Below are positions 46,401-57,131 of a stretch of 64,000 bases of DNA, in pieces; position 1 is the first letter of the stretch; every line of letters starts with the position of its first letter. The position numbers and the translations under genes are program-made. Below the pieces are notes generated by a model. That model had not been told where the DNA came from. It did not search any database and was given only the letters and a program-made list of their open reading frames with translations. Where the stretch lies: assembly GCA_030272155.1 (NCBI GenBank), contig CP126194.1:3587501-3651500 (forward strand), written 5' to 3'. Source of the DNA: Tetradesmus obliquus (lineage: Eukaryota; Chlorophyta; Chlorophyceae; Sphaeropleales; Scenedesmaceae).

Positions 46401-48755
46401 GCCGCAGCGCCAGGCCAGCGGAAGCAGAAGAGGAAGCTGGGTGAGAAGCTGGGTGTGAACTTTGGTGTGAAGAGGCTGAACGGACTGGGCACTTCACGCA
46501 GTAGCAGCAGCAGCAGCAGCGGGAGCTCTGCTGGAGTTCCAAGGGTGGGTGGCATGATGTCCTGGCCAGGTGGGCATGTACATGGTGGTGGTGGTGGTGG
46601 TGGTGGTGCTGCTGCTGCTGCTGCTGCTGGCAATGCAACTGCTGGCAATGCAGCTGCAATGCAGCCACCACTGTCCCAGCTCACTTTTGGACTAAACAGC
46701 CCCCTGCAGCAGTGGCAGCAGCTGCAGCAAAGTGCCTACCAACAGCACTTGCCCAGCATGCACCCAGCAGCAGCAGCAGCATCACTGCCGCACCAGCAGC
46801 ATCCCAGAGCAGCTACGGCTGCTGCTGCAGCGCATGTGCAGCCGCCTCCGCCGCCACCCCCTCGCACACCTCTGCAGCAGCAGCAGCAGCAGCACCAGCA
46901 GCAACAGCAGTGTCAGCAACGTCACCGGCAGATGATGATGGTGCAGCAGCGGCAGCAGCAGCAGCAGCCAGCCATGCTGTCACCTCCTGCCCCTCCTCCA
47001 CCACAGCAGCAGCAGCAGCAGCGCCTGCAGTTGCCGCTGCCGCAGCAGTCTTGGCAGCACACTGCACCTGGAGGCACACAAACGCACAGCAATGCCACCA
47101 ACACTGCAGCGGCACACTCGCCATTTATAGGCAGCAGCACCAGCAACAGTAGCTGTAATGCACACCCTGTGCAGATGCCAGCCTGGCAAGGCATGCCTAG
47201 TGCACCTGCGATGAGCAGCACTAGACGTATGCAGATGCTGCCAGGTATGGCCAATCACACACCATCACCGGCCCCGCCACGAGCTGCTGCTGCTGCTGCT
47301 CAGCCGCTGGCCGCAGCAGCACCAACAGGTGACGTTGGCTATGTGGGTCTCATGCCGCATCTTGACCAATGGCGCTCACATCAAGTCCTGCAGCAGCAGC
47401 AGCAGCAGCAGCAGTACCAGCAGCAGCAGCAGCAGCAGCACATCCAGCAACAGCCAGCAGTGCTGCATTCTGCAGCACCAGCAGCTGCATCAGCCACGCA
47501 GGCACCCCCTGCAACAGCAGCAGCAGCAGCCCAACACCAGGCAGCAGCCTGGGCTGCCACCACAGGCATGACTGCACAGCAACAGCATCAAGCTTTCCCG
47601 CTGCCTCAGCAGCAGATGCAGCAGATGCCCCCGCATCCTTCACAGCTTAACCAGCAGCAGCAGCAGCAGCAGTGCCAGCTGATGTACCCTGCCAGCATGC
47701 CACCTTGGCACGCTCTACCAGCACCAGTGCCTGCACAGCAACCACAAGCAGCAGCCATGCTGCATGCTTCAGGAGCCCATCCCACAGCAGCATCGGCAGC
47801 TCCCAGCACAGCTGCTGTGCTCCCTTACATGCACCCTGCGCATGTTTCCCAGCAGCAGCCACTAGCAGCAGCAACTGCACCACACGGGGTTGACGGCTGG
47901 GCAGTAGCCTCCTCAACAGCTGCTGCTGCTGCTGCTCCTGCACAACAGCAGGCCTATCCCCAGCAGCAGTGCATGCAGCCTTGCAATGCACCTTGTTATG
48001 CACTGCCATCTGCAGCGGCAGCAGCGCCTGCAGCTGCAGGTCCGGCTGTTGCTGCGCCAGGTGCATGGCTGTCTGACTTCTGCAGCAGCGGCTCCACTGG
48101 CTTTGGGGTGCAGCCGGCAGCAGCAGCAGCAGCAGCAGCGCCAGCTGGATGCATGCCTGCGGCAGTAACAACAAGTGGCAACCCGGCTGCAGCAGCAGCA
48201 GCTGCTGCTTGGCAGGCACAGGGGTATACGCCTGCAGGAGCTCCACAAGGGGCGGGAATGCAGCAGCCATTGCCAGTGGCGCTACCGCCCAGGGCACCAC
48301 TCTTCCTCCCTAGCATTGAAGCTAGAGGCGTGGCGCCGCTGCGGCATGACGGTGGACAGCGTCACCAGCAACAACAGCAACAGAGTCAGCAGCAGCAGCA
48401 AAGGAGGCAGAGCTCGGCAGCAGCAGCAGCAGCAGCAGCGCCAGTGTGGTCGCCCAGGCCATTCAACGCAAATGCAGCAGCACTGCCAGAGCAATCAGCA
48501 GCAGCAGGCAGCAAGCGGCCAGCTACAACACCGCCAAAAGCAGCCCCAGCTAGCAAGCACAGCAGGATGGAGCTGTCTCCCTTAGCGGCAGCCTCTTTTG
48601 GATCCCTTTCAAGCGGCCACAGTTCAAGGCTGCACACCCATCAAGGTGCCTGGGTGGCAAATCAGGGCTATGGTAGTGCCAGGAGCAGCAGCTGGGACAG
48701 CAGCGGCACGCCAGGCCCTGCAGAGCTGCTGCCAATGCCACAGTACTACTGTTAG
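43419..48755 (+). CDS. Large dsRNA-binding protein with two low-complexity-interrupted dsRBDs
   Basis: Two long exons: 43419 to about 45909, and about 46122-48755 (stop TAG); roughly 1,700 residues. A first dsRNA-binding domain is split: helix 1 SLLHEVCTMLDSAPEYEC lies near residues 350-367, then about 170 residues of Gln/Ala/Pro/Ser filler, then FSCTVSITHNRQLLC and the RNA-contacting IKSAKRAASAAAVEQLL (to ~585). A second follows the same plan: TPLQVLNGCCMAAGLELSES near residue 725, a poly-Gln stretch and the intron, then GHAGPKTFVFDFVVRTK and NKQVVRQLAAAAIVEQLL in exon 2. The rest of exon 2 is an 800-residue Gln/Ala/Pro-rich region. The N terminus has an acidic patch (CDEEDEDLLLQ). Proteins with two dsRBDs often assist Dicer in small-RNA processing; that role is inference. 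The start is the first ATG (43419). The splice junction is uncertain: the best donor (after 45909) is phase 1, while the only nearby acceptor is phase 0. Confidence 0.7.
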
Positions 48756-49091
48756 CAGCAGCCCCTGCGCAGAGGCTGCAGCTGCAGCCCTGGTAAGATC
48801 GATTAGGGTGATTTAGCCCTGGTGTACAGTTGGTCAGGGGCAGCAGCGGTTGGAAGTAGCAGCTGCAGCAGAGGCGGCGGTGACGGCTGCGGGTACAGGT
48901 TTTGTATAGCCTAAGCAGCAAGCATAGCCGATGTTTGTACTGATAGGCTCGAGTTGTTGTGAGTTGTTGGCCATAGGCACTGCCGCCGTCGCTCAGCGCC
49001 TGTAACTTGACGCCTTGCAGTGCACAGCGCCTGTAATTTCATGTTGTAACTTGACGCCTTACGGTGCACACAGCGCCTGCTGTCACATGGT

Positions 49092-49290
49092 GATCACCAA
49101 GATCTGTCATTTTACATGGCGATCACTGAGATTGCCGCAATCTGTCAAATTACTTGGCGATCACTGAGATTGCCGCGATCTGTCAATTTACATGGTGATC
49201 ACTGAGATCGCCGCAATCTGTCAATTTACATGGCGATCACTGAGATCGCCGCGATCTGTCAATTTACATGGTGATCACCCAGACCACCAT
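49092..49290. repeat. 38-bp palindromic tandem repeat, five registers
   Basis: GATCACTGAG starts at 49121, 49159, 49197 and 49235, and GATCACCCAG at 49273: an exact 38-bp period. The unit reads approximately GATCACTGAGATCGCCGCGA + TCTGTCAATTTACATGGC. Within it AGATCGCC/GCGATCT is nearly self-complementary, so each unit can form a hairpin. Copies alternate between CAATCT and CGATCT and between TGGCGATC and TGGTGATC. Confidence 0.9.
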
Positions 49291-49552
49291 GGTGACCATG
49301 CCGGCCAAGCATATAAGCATGGCGGGCACGGAGGAAAATAAAATACCTGGGTGCCAGTTACGATCGCGCAATCACATACAGCTCTTGTTTGTGTACTGGT
49401 AGATGCATGCTGCCCTCATGCGTTCTTAGCTTGTAAGGATGGTTACGGATCTGCCTATAAGGTCAAAGTTGCACATGCATCATGCACATGCATGCGGCAT
49501 CACGGCTTCTCAGCGGCGGCTAACAGCCGCTAGTGCATACCCAGCAGTGAGC

Positions 49553-49984
49553 ATGGCTCAAGACGCAGCGCCTAGATTGCTGATACCGACAGGCAAGGAT
49601 CAATGGTCTGTTACATTTCAACAGCAGCTGCCACCTTTGCAGAGGTCGGCAACTACTGACAACACCAGCATCGATCAGCCTTGTACGCCGGTTGCGGCGC
49701 ACGGCGGCAAACATGGCTATCATCATTCTGCTACAACGACTTCAGCTTTCCTTACACAAGTACAGCAGCAGGCATCCACTGGTACTGCGTACACTGCATA
49801 CCTGTGGACCCAATTGCTGCGCGTACCAAGCTCTGACTTGATTGTCAGTCAATATATGCAGATGCCCAATGTGAGGTCTCTGTCAACAACTGCAACTTGC
49901 TTGAAGCTGCCATTTCAGCGCTCCCATTACTGCAATGGCTTTATTGACAGCATGATGATGATCATGTCAGCCACCAACCCATAG
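49553..49984 (+). CDS. Doubtful ORF, 143 residues
   Basis: An open frame from ATG 49553 to a TAG just before 49985. The composition is balanced (Thr/Ser/Gln/His) and lacks the CAG-encoded runs of this genome's genes. It has no recognisable domain. It could be an exon of the gene carrying the MYND-like fragment just downstream, or chance. Confidence 0.18.
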   Translation: MAQDAAPRLLIPTGKDQWSVTFQQQLPPLQRSATTDNTSIDQPCTPVAAHGGKHGYHHSATTTSAFLTQVQQQASTGTAYTAYLWTQLLRVPSSDLIVSQYMQMPNVRSLSTTATCLKLPFQRSHYCNGFIDSMMMIMSATNP

Positions 49985-50166
49985 TCCAGTTCCCACCAGC
50001 GCCTCTAGATGGGACGGCTTGCCTTGCACTCCAGCTGAAACAGTGCCACCAGTGCGCCACAGTACGGCACAGTACACAGTACTGCTCAGCATGCCGCATG
50101 TATATGCATGGCCAGCAACCACATCAGCATGCCGAAGCAGCACGCGCATTGATACAGGCATGCTGT
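49978..50166 (+). pseudogene. Fragment resembling a degenerate MYND zinc finger
   Basis: In the frame of CTC at 50029, the + strand reads LKQCHQCATVRHSTQYCSAC followed by RMYMHGQQPHQHAEAARAL. The CxxC...YCS.C...H...H order resembles a MYND finger (CxxC...YCSxxCQ..HW..HK..C), but one residue is missing between S and C and the final Cys is absent. The frame is short and overlaps the region just 3' of the fasciclin gene on the other strand. Probably a relic or coincidence. Confidence 0.2.
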
Positions 50167-50236
50167 GCAGCACATCATCGTCCAGTCCCCAGCAGCCTGT
50201 TGCAGCCGCAGATGCGCGCCGTGCCCGGTGCAGCGC

Positions 50237-52370
50237 TCACAGCTCTGCGGAGGGCTTGGGTGGCAGCAGCACCTCGTCAATGACGTGGATCACAGTCTGC
50301 GGCAGCAGCAGCAGCAGCGTGGCAGGCAGAAAGTCACCAACCAACGCCTGGGGCAGTATGTGTTTTCCAGCCTGTCGTGTTGCAGCAGTATGTGGGACAC
50401 CACCAGACTTTCAGCTGTCGCCAGGGCAGGCAGATGCCATATGTAGCCGTTGCAAACAGATCTCACGCGCGTGCTTCAGCGGCTTGCTGGTAGTTCTGCA
50501 CAGAGGGCAGCAGCTGTCACTATGCAGCCCGCAGATGTCCATGGAGTTAAAGGCAACACACAATATGTTCACAAAAGTATGCAGCCAAGCACTCTGCTGC
50601 CAGGCTCACCTTGCCTGCCTTGATGTCAGCAGCCACCACCTTGCCTGTGTCGCTGGCACCTGCAATGGAGGTGCCCTCCACCCTGGCGGTGGCAGCAGCA
50701 GCAGCAGCAGCGGCGGCGGCAGCAGCAGCAGCAGCAGCAGCAGATGAAAAACTACACCGTGGAATTGCAACGAGCAGTTTCTGTTACACATGTGCACAAC
50801 AGAACCCCAGCAGAAGCAGCAGCCTCTGTCGGCAATATCTGCAAGGATGCATATGGGAGGCCGTGCTGAGCCAACACCAGGGCTTGGTTCACGCTGTGCA
50901 TAACAGCAGAAGCAGCAGCCCCAAGGTGCCATGCATCCTGGCCACAAAAAACACCTGGCCACAAAGCACACCTGGCGACAAAACACATGCAACACTGCAT
51001 TTGCTGCTGGCATGCACGGCCTCAGCACGGCCTCACGGCTCACTGTGTGTGCTGCGACAAACATGCATCACTGCGATCTTGCTGGCCTCAGCATGGCCCG
51101 CTATGTGCAGCCGCTCACTTGTCCACGTGCACAGTTAGCGTGCTTTGACACACTGGTCAGCTCTGCAGCAAATGCACTGCTGCCATCTGTTAAGACCAGC
51201 ACAGTCAGCATTGCACAAGCTGCTCACTCACTTGTCCACGTGCACAGTCAGCGTGTGCTTTGACACAGTGGTCAGCTGCTGGCCATCCTTGAGCTGCCCA
51301 GCAGTCAGCGCAGGGCCTGGCACTGTGTGGTAGCTCAGGATGTTCATCAGCGCGGTCTTGTCTGTGTACAGATCGGTGATCTTTATCTTGAGCTTCAGCA
51401 GCGCAGTGCGGAAGGCCTGCAGGTGTCAAAAGCAAAACATTGGCAGAGGCGGTGGGTGTAAGGAATGAAGTGGTTTTGCCGCATGGTCCAGCATCAAGCT
51501 TTGGTGTTTGCATGCGACAAGCTTGCACGTGGGTAAGCGGCGGGCTGTGCATGCAAGCAGAGCCGTGCGTATGCGTGCTGCATGCATGTACCTGCCGCGG
51601 CACTTATGTGCAATAATGCATGTACACTATGCAGCATGCCCTGCATTGCTGCCTTCATCCGTGCGACATCCCTAGATAAATCCTGCCAATGCGCAACCGC
51701 TGACCTCATCACAACCCACCAGAAGCACTTGCAACACAGGATTCACAATTCAAACAGCCAGCACCCTCACCCTGTTGGTAGGGCAGAAAATGGTTGCCTC
51801 CCAATTGGGATCTCCAATCACAGCCTGAAGGTCAGCACGCTTCACACCATTGACCAGCATGCTGACGTTGCCAGGCGCATGATCGGCCAGCTCAGCAACT
51901 GTCTTAGCGGCAGGCTCATCATCGCCAAACATGGAGCGAATCATATCCAGGACAGATGACATGATGCCATCTGCAGAGTATGCACTGTTGATGCTGCTGG
52001 CCCAGGCCTGGGAGGGGCTCTCGTCAGGCTGGGAGTCGGTGGGTACTTGTGTATCAGCCTGAATGGGCTTGGCTGATACAAAGGATCCTGCAGAAAGCAG
52101 CATTCGTGCATGCATGCTTTGGGAGTCAGATCAAATGGGAGCTGGGACAAGCGGGTTGAAGCTGCTGCATGCAGCGTGCGCATTGCCTTCATGCATGCAG
52201 CTACTGCTGCTGACCTGTCCATGCAACCCTGCAACTACACCGCCACCCTGTTCCGTGAACCCAGCACATGACTGATAGTTGTTTGTAGTCGCAACGGGCG
52301 GCAGTGGCGGGACCTGCGTACCCCTACCTGCCAGGAGCAGGACCAGCGCAGCAACCACAAACAGCCTCAT
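50237..52370 (-). CDS. Secreted fasciclin (FAS1) domain protein
   Basis: Five exons on - : 52370-52328, 52087-51771, 51416-51232, 50682-50610 and 50296-50237, in phase, 225 residues. The N terminus, MRLFVVAALVLLLAG, is a typical signal peptide and is nearly all of exon 1. A Ser/Asp/Gln linker follows. The single FAS1 domain starts near TVAELADHAPGNVSMLV, continues with TIFCPTNR and FRTALLKLKIKITDLYTDKT, has the conserved LMNILSYHTVPG (the YH motif), then KVVAADIKAGK, and ends with VIHVIDEVLLPP. Such domains mediate adhesion at the cell surface or wall. There is no C-terminal hydrophobic GPI signal, so the product is probably soluble or wall-bound. Intron 3 contains a copy of the end of exon 3. 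Confidence 0.9.
51114..51290 (-). repeat. Duplicated exon 3 end with 5' splice site (fasciclin gene)
   Basis: CTCACTTGTCCACGTGCACA...GCTTTGACACAGTGGTCAGC at 51227 (donor plus the last ~55 coding bases of exon 3) is repeated at 51114-51168 with a few substitutions and a 2-base loss, 113 bp into the intron. The donor CTCAC is intact. Confidence 0.88.
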
Positions 52371-52817
52371 GTTGGGCGGATTGCAGCGTTCAGAGTTTCC
52401 GTTGATAAATAAAACGTTGCGTAACCACAATCCTGGTGGTGGACTGATGTGCACGCGTTGGTGTTGATGCTATACACCGGCAGAACGGAGTATTCCTTGG
52501 AGCTGTGGTTCGAGGCTACGTCACGCCATAACAGACATGCGGTGAAGGCACGGCAACAGGCACGCAGCGGCTATAGAACACGATAAATGCACTTCAGCTA
52601 TATTGCTGCGCAGAGCTGTCGTAACTGGTGCGCTTGATCGAGCGCTGGGAACATTGGACCGTTGCAAGTGCTCGCCATCCTGGTGGCTTCACAGTATCGC
52701 ACATTTTGACAAATGAGAGACACTCAATTCTGTCGGGAACTCCTCTTTATCAAGTGAATCACACCCCATTACAAGCCAGCTGCAACTGCAGCTGCAGCCG
52801 ACACTGATAGACCATTG
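52371..52817. promoter_or_regulatory. Intergenic, upstream of the fasciclin gene
   Basis: 447 bp between the fasciclin start and the NAA30 stop, both on -. It should hold the fasciclin promoter and the NAA30 terminator. AT-richer than the genes; no specific motif is called. Confidence 0.3.
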
Positions 52818-53309
52818 TTACGCTATCTGCGGCTGTGCTGATGCCAGCTGCAGCAGCTCCTCTTCATCAGCTCGCTGCTGTTGTAGCTGCTTCTGCTGCT
52901 CCTCCGTCAGCGGCAGCAGCAGCTTCAACCGGTACGCATCCTGGTTGTTGAGGTAGTACCTGCACAGCAGCAGTTGCCACAGTTACAATACCTTAAGAGT
53001 CGGCTTTGCACAGCTGCAGCACCCGTGCTGAAGGCAGTAGCCACTTCACCTGCTGTGCCATGCTGTCCTGCTGAAGTATCCCACATCATCACCGGAAACT
53101 GCCACCATCGCAGTGCTGAGTTTGTAACTTGCCAATGAACACCATGTTGGCATCTTCTGTGTAAGCAGGCTGCAGCAGCTGCTGTCTAACACTGCGTCTC
53201 ACATCATCGTCTGTGCTCCGCAGACACCTGCATCCTTCCCACATGCTTTCACACTCTGCACCCAGCTACGCTGCTTCTGCTTCTTCATCCATCCCTTCCT
53301 CCCCTGTCC

Positions 53310-53340
<31 letters not shown>

Positions 53341-53500
53341 CCAGCCGGCGTCTCACCTGTGCAGGTGCTTGTCACGGATGAAGCCCAGGGAGCGGTACAG
53401 CGCCAGCGCGCCGCTGTTGCTGACCTCAGCCTCCAGCACCACCTCCTCACACTCGCCACGCACCATCTCACCAATGGCCATCTTGGCCAGCGCACGGCCT

Positions 53501-53531
<31 letters not shown>

Positions 53532-54482
53532 TGCGGCAAACGGGCATGGTCAAACGTGTGCGTCGCTGCTGGGGTGCAGGCGCAGCGCAGGCACTGGTGC
53601 CACAGCAGCATGCCGGCGAGCCTGAGTGCTGCGCTGTAGCTGAGCAGAGATTGCTGCTGTTGAGCCTGTAGCCTACTGCTGTTGCTGCCGACGATGCCCT
53701 CTCCCTTGGCAGTTCGCCTCTGCTGTTGCTCATGCTAGTACCCAGAAGAGTGCTACAACTGCTGGTGTTGCTGCTGCTGATGCTGCTGCTGCTGCAAGGT
53801 TGCGTACAGCATACTCAGCTCATAGTACTGCTCACATACTGCGCACCTAGGCAAACAGCAGCTGTGAACCAAACAAGTTTCTTGTCAATGTGCTGCCGCT
53901 GCTGCTGGTGCTGCTGCTGCAAGTGCTGCTGTTGCGCCTCGTCCTGCCCCACCACGCACCTAGGCCCTTGCCCCTGTATGTGCTGTCCACCACCAGCATG
54001 GCAATGTAGCCGCGCAGGTGACCCCTGTGGTCATCCATCTTTGCTACTATTACACCAATGGCCTTGCTGCCATCAAATGCCAAGTAGCAGAGGTGGGGCC
54101 ACTGGTGCAGGAAGTAGCGATATGTGAACACTGAGTAGGGCTCGCTCAGGCTCCTGTCTATGAGGTCCATGACAGTGGGCAGGTCATGCTCGTCCTTGTA
54201 CTGCAGTGAATAAAGAGCAGCAGCAACACACATTGCAGATTGGCAGGAGGGATTGCTGCCAAGTGCTGGGTGCTGATGCTGAGGAAGCAGAGCAGCAGCA
54301 GGAGGCAGCAGCAGCAGCAGCACTAGCAGCACTACCAGTCCAGTGACGCATTAACTGAAGGGCACATTGCAAGTGCAAACCTGTCGGTATGTGATAGTGC
54401 CATCGCCGCAGCTGGACGTGCTGGCCTCCTGGTTAGACCTTGCTTCTGCCTCACTGCTGGCTGCTGCTACTGTGTTTGCCAT
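52818..54482 (-). CDS. NAA30: N-alpha-acetyltransferase 30, catalytic subunit of NatC
   Basis: Four exons, 54482-54381, 54200-53960, 53498-53357 and 52959-52818, in phase, 208 residues. After a ~28-residue hydrophilic leader comes ITYRQYKDEHDLP. The GNAT core follows: SLSEPYSVFTYRYFLHQWP (diagnostic of NAA30), AIGVIVAKMD, YIAMLVVDSTYRGKGLG with the acetyl-CoA signature RxxGxG (RGKGLG), EEVVLEAEVSN and ALYRSLGFIRDKHLHRYYLN. NatC acetylates N-terminal Met followed by a hydrophobic residue, on the ribosome, with NAA35 and NAA38. The C terminus adds a Gln/Glu-rich helix beyond the usual end. The start at 54482 is the first ATG in the open exon 1 frame. Confidence 0.94.
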
Positions 54483-55034
54483 CCTGCTGCCACCAGTTTC
54501 ATGTGTTGCAGTAGAGATTACGATCAAACACAGCTATGAACAGTCAGGACATTGAATTGGATGTAGCCGATGCTCCAAACCTTGTGTTGAATGAAAAGCC
54601 CTGGTCATTCCGGTTCTGCTGGAACTTGACCATAACTGGAGAACTGTGCTGCAAGCGCTTATCAACTTGCCTAGATCGGTCACCACGGATTCAAAGACTG
54701 CTCGTTCCACATCACCCAAACGTACACTACGCTTTGCTGTACAGCTGCGTGCTGGCTTCACAACCGGATTGAAGACAGCTGAATGTATTGAACCTAGAAG
54801 TTACAAGTGTTGCACGCAGTTGTCTACACTCACGCACGTGGACACTCCTTCAAAGCAGTCCAACTGCTTGCTTGCAACCCCTACCTGTTCTTCAGCAGCG
54901 TGTGACCGGTCGCCAATCACACGCAGCACCCTGCAGCTTGACCAGCAGTTCTTGATCTGTAGCCACGCCTGTGCCAACTTCCAGCTGGAACTCTAGCCCT
55001 CAAGCCAGCAGAGGCAGCAGCAAGCAGCAGCAGC
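54483..55034. promoter_or_regulatory. Divergent promoter region, NAA30 / SEC22
   Basis: 552 bp between the two ATGs on opposite strands, so it must contain both promoters. It is poor in trinucleotide runs until the AGCAGC run just before the SEC22 ATG. No individual motif is claimed. Confidence 0.35.
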
Positions 55035-56834
55035 ATGGTGCGGTTAACTATGATTGCCCGCGTCTCAGACGGGCTGCCGCTGGCAGAAGGGCTGGACCGT
55101 GACGAGGATCCAGAGCTGCGGCAGTATGACTACAAGTCACAGGCCAAGGCAAGTGCAGGCGCAGTCCATGGCAGTGCGAAGCGTGTGGCAGCAGTTCGCG
55201 GACACCTGTGCGACCACCCGGTATATTTTGTGCACAGCTTCTTGTTGAGAAGTTGATAGAGAAGAACACAAATCTACATACGGGCAAACAGCACTACATG
55301 TGTATAGTTTGGACTGCCGCCGAATGTGCTGCATGCTGTGCAGCAAGCATATGTGTGCATGACACGATTTGCCACCAGGCTCAAGGCTCTTTGCCACACT
55401 ACACCAGTACAGCCTGCATGTTACACAGCAACATATATATGGTGATAGCGCCACCCTGCTTGCTCTTACACCGCCCAAACATTGTCCAGCATGCATTCTG
55501 GCTCCCACCACATGACTGCTCGCTGCATGCTGCACCCACATGCACATCTGCTGTGCCCAGGCCATCTTCAAGCGGCTCTCGCAGACACAGCACAACTTGC
55601 GGGAGCCGCGCGTCGCAGTAGAGTCGGGGCCCTGCACCTTTTACTACACACTAGATGGCAACACCTGCTTCCTCACACTGGCTGAGAAGGGCTACCCCAA
55701 GAAGCTGGCCTTCCAGTACCTGGATGAGCTTGCAGGAGAGTTCAGCAGGCTGTATGGAGGGCAAGTGGATGCCATTACGCGGCCCTACGCGTTCATCAAG
55801 TTTGGTGCGTGTGCAGGGCTGAGCTGTGCCAGCAGCTGGCGGCCCGACTAGGTGTAGCAGCCCTGATTCACGTGCGGCAGCTGCAAGCAAACTCTAGGGT
55901 TGGCAAGATGTTGCGGCAGTGATAGGCAGTGGCAGGGGCAGCAGCAGCAATGCTCGCTTTCAGCCTCCCGCAGAACTGAACCCATTTGCAGAAGCAATCA
56001 CCTGCTGCAGTGACTTGCGCAATCGCTGCAATGACGGCCGTGCCTGTTTGCCTGCCTGTTGTGGGGCTGCAGACACCTTCATCCAGAAGACCAAGAAGCT
56101 GTACCAGGACACACGCAGCCAGCGCAACGTAGCAGCGCTCACAGCAGACCTGCAGGACGTGCACACCATCATGAGCCGCAACATAGCAGAGGTGCTGGGG
56201 CAGGGAGAGAAGCTAGACAGTGAGTATCTACTGATGTGGCAAAACCTCACCTGTGCTGGCGATGGCGATAATGATCTGCAACAGACTGCAGTCGGGCAGG
56301 CATGTTTACAGCGTGTGCATGAGCGCGCAGCTGCTTGTCAGGTCAAAAGCAGTTGATGTCCGGCCTTCTAGAAGACGCCACGTGGCATGGCGTTCTGGTG
56401 CAGTCATTGCAGATCATTGAAAATCAGCTGTGTCTGTGGCTTGCAGAGGCGTCCAGGCTGCAGCACTGGATGCTTGTCTGACACTGCTTTTTTGTGCAAT
56501 GCAGGCATGACAAAATTGTCGAGCACTCTGGCAGCGGAGTCAAAGACATACGCAAAGCGCTCGAAGGACCTGCACACGCAGGTAGGATGGCAGCTTACGC
56601 AGATCCCTTGCATGCCAGCGGTTTGCAGTGTGTCATTCTCTGGCAAGGCTGCCCTGTCAGGGAGAGTGCTTCATGTGAAGTGCGCATATCAGTCCGTGTA
56701 CGCAACTATCACTGATTGTATTCTTCTGCCCACTAACTGCTGTTGTGCAGGCGCTGCTGCGGAAGTACCTGCCGCTGGCGGTGGTAATTGGCGTGGTGCT
56801 GCTGGTACTGCTGTTCAGAAAACTGCTGTTCTAA
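55035..56834 (+). CDS. SEC22: SEC22-family longin SNARE (ER-Golgi)
   Basis: Five exons, 55035-55148, 55561-55804, 56073-56219, 56505-56581 and 56751-56834, in phase, 221 residues. The longin domain begins MVRLTMIARVSDGLPLAEG and includes GYPKKLAFQYLDEL and RPYAFIKFDTFIQKTKKLY. The SNARE helix has LQDVHTIMSRNIAEVLGQGE, then SKTYAKRSKDLHTQALLRKY, and a C-terminal membrane anchor (LAVVIGVVLLVLLFRKLLF). SEC22 works in vesicle fusion between ER and Golgi. At the central layer, where animal Sec22 has Arg in QRGE, this protein has GQGE, as I recall for plant SEC22 (GVGE). Intron 1 uses a GC donor (AAG|GCAAGT) with a normal AG acceptor; no GT donor fits the conserved protein. Confidence 0.94.
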
Positions 56835-57131
56835 GGGCGTAGGCACCTGCAGCAGTGATGAGCAGAGGTGATGCAGTGTGGTGTCATCAGTGAAGTGTTA
56901 CTTGGTAATGTTTGACCTGAGCGTTGACCACACACACCCCAAGACGCCCATGCGTTGGAAGTCAATGGTACGCTTGGTTGCATCTGCATCGACGCGGTTG
57001 CTGCGAATCAAAGTTCTGTCTCAGAGCTGCACTGCCTACGTAGCGAGCACACACCGGGTATCTCGCAGGCACCGGGGCGCTGCACCGTGCCACACAATCT
57101 TCTTAACGAATATCGGACATCATGCGCTAAC

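Larger units (their letters stand above)
48756..50236. other. Intergenic region with tandem repeats and gene-like fragments
   Basis: TGTAA, the usual green-algal polyadenylation signal, occurs at about 49001, 49032 and 49045 after the dsRNA-binding gene. A 38-bp tandem repeat follows, then a doubtful ORF and a MYND-like fragment, described separately. Confidence 0.4.

Noticed and set aside
49121..49276. Regular 38-bp repeats as a possible CRISPR array
   Set aside because: The repeats are directly adjacent with no spacers, and the genome is eukaryotic.
56955..57131. N-terminal extension of the Ser/Ala-rich protein
   Set aside because: The frame opens with TTG and has no ATG before 57132; non-AUG initiation is not needed.
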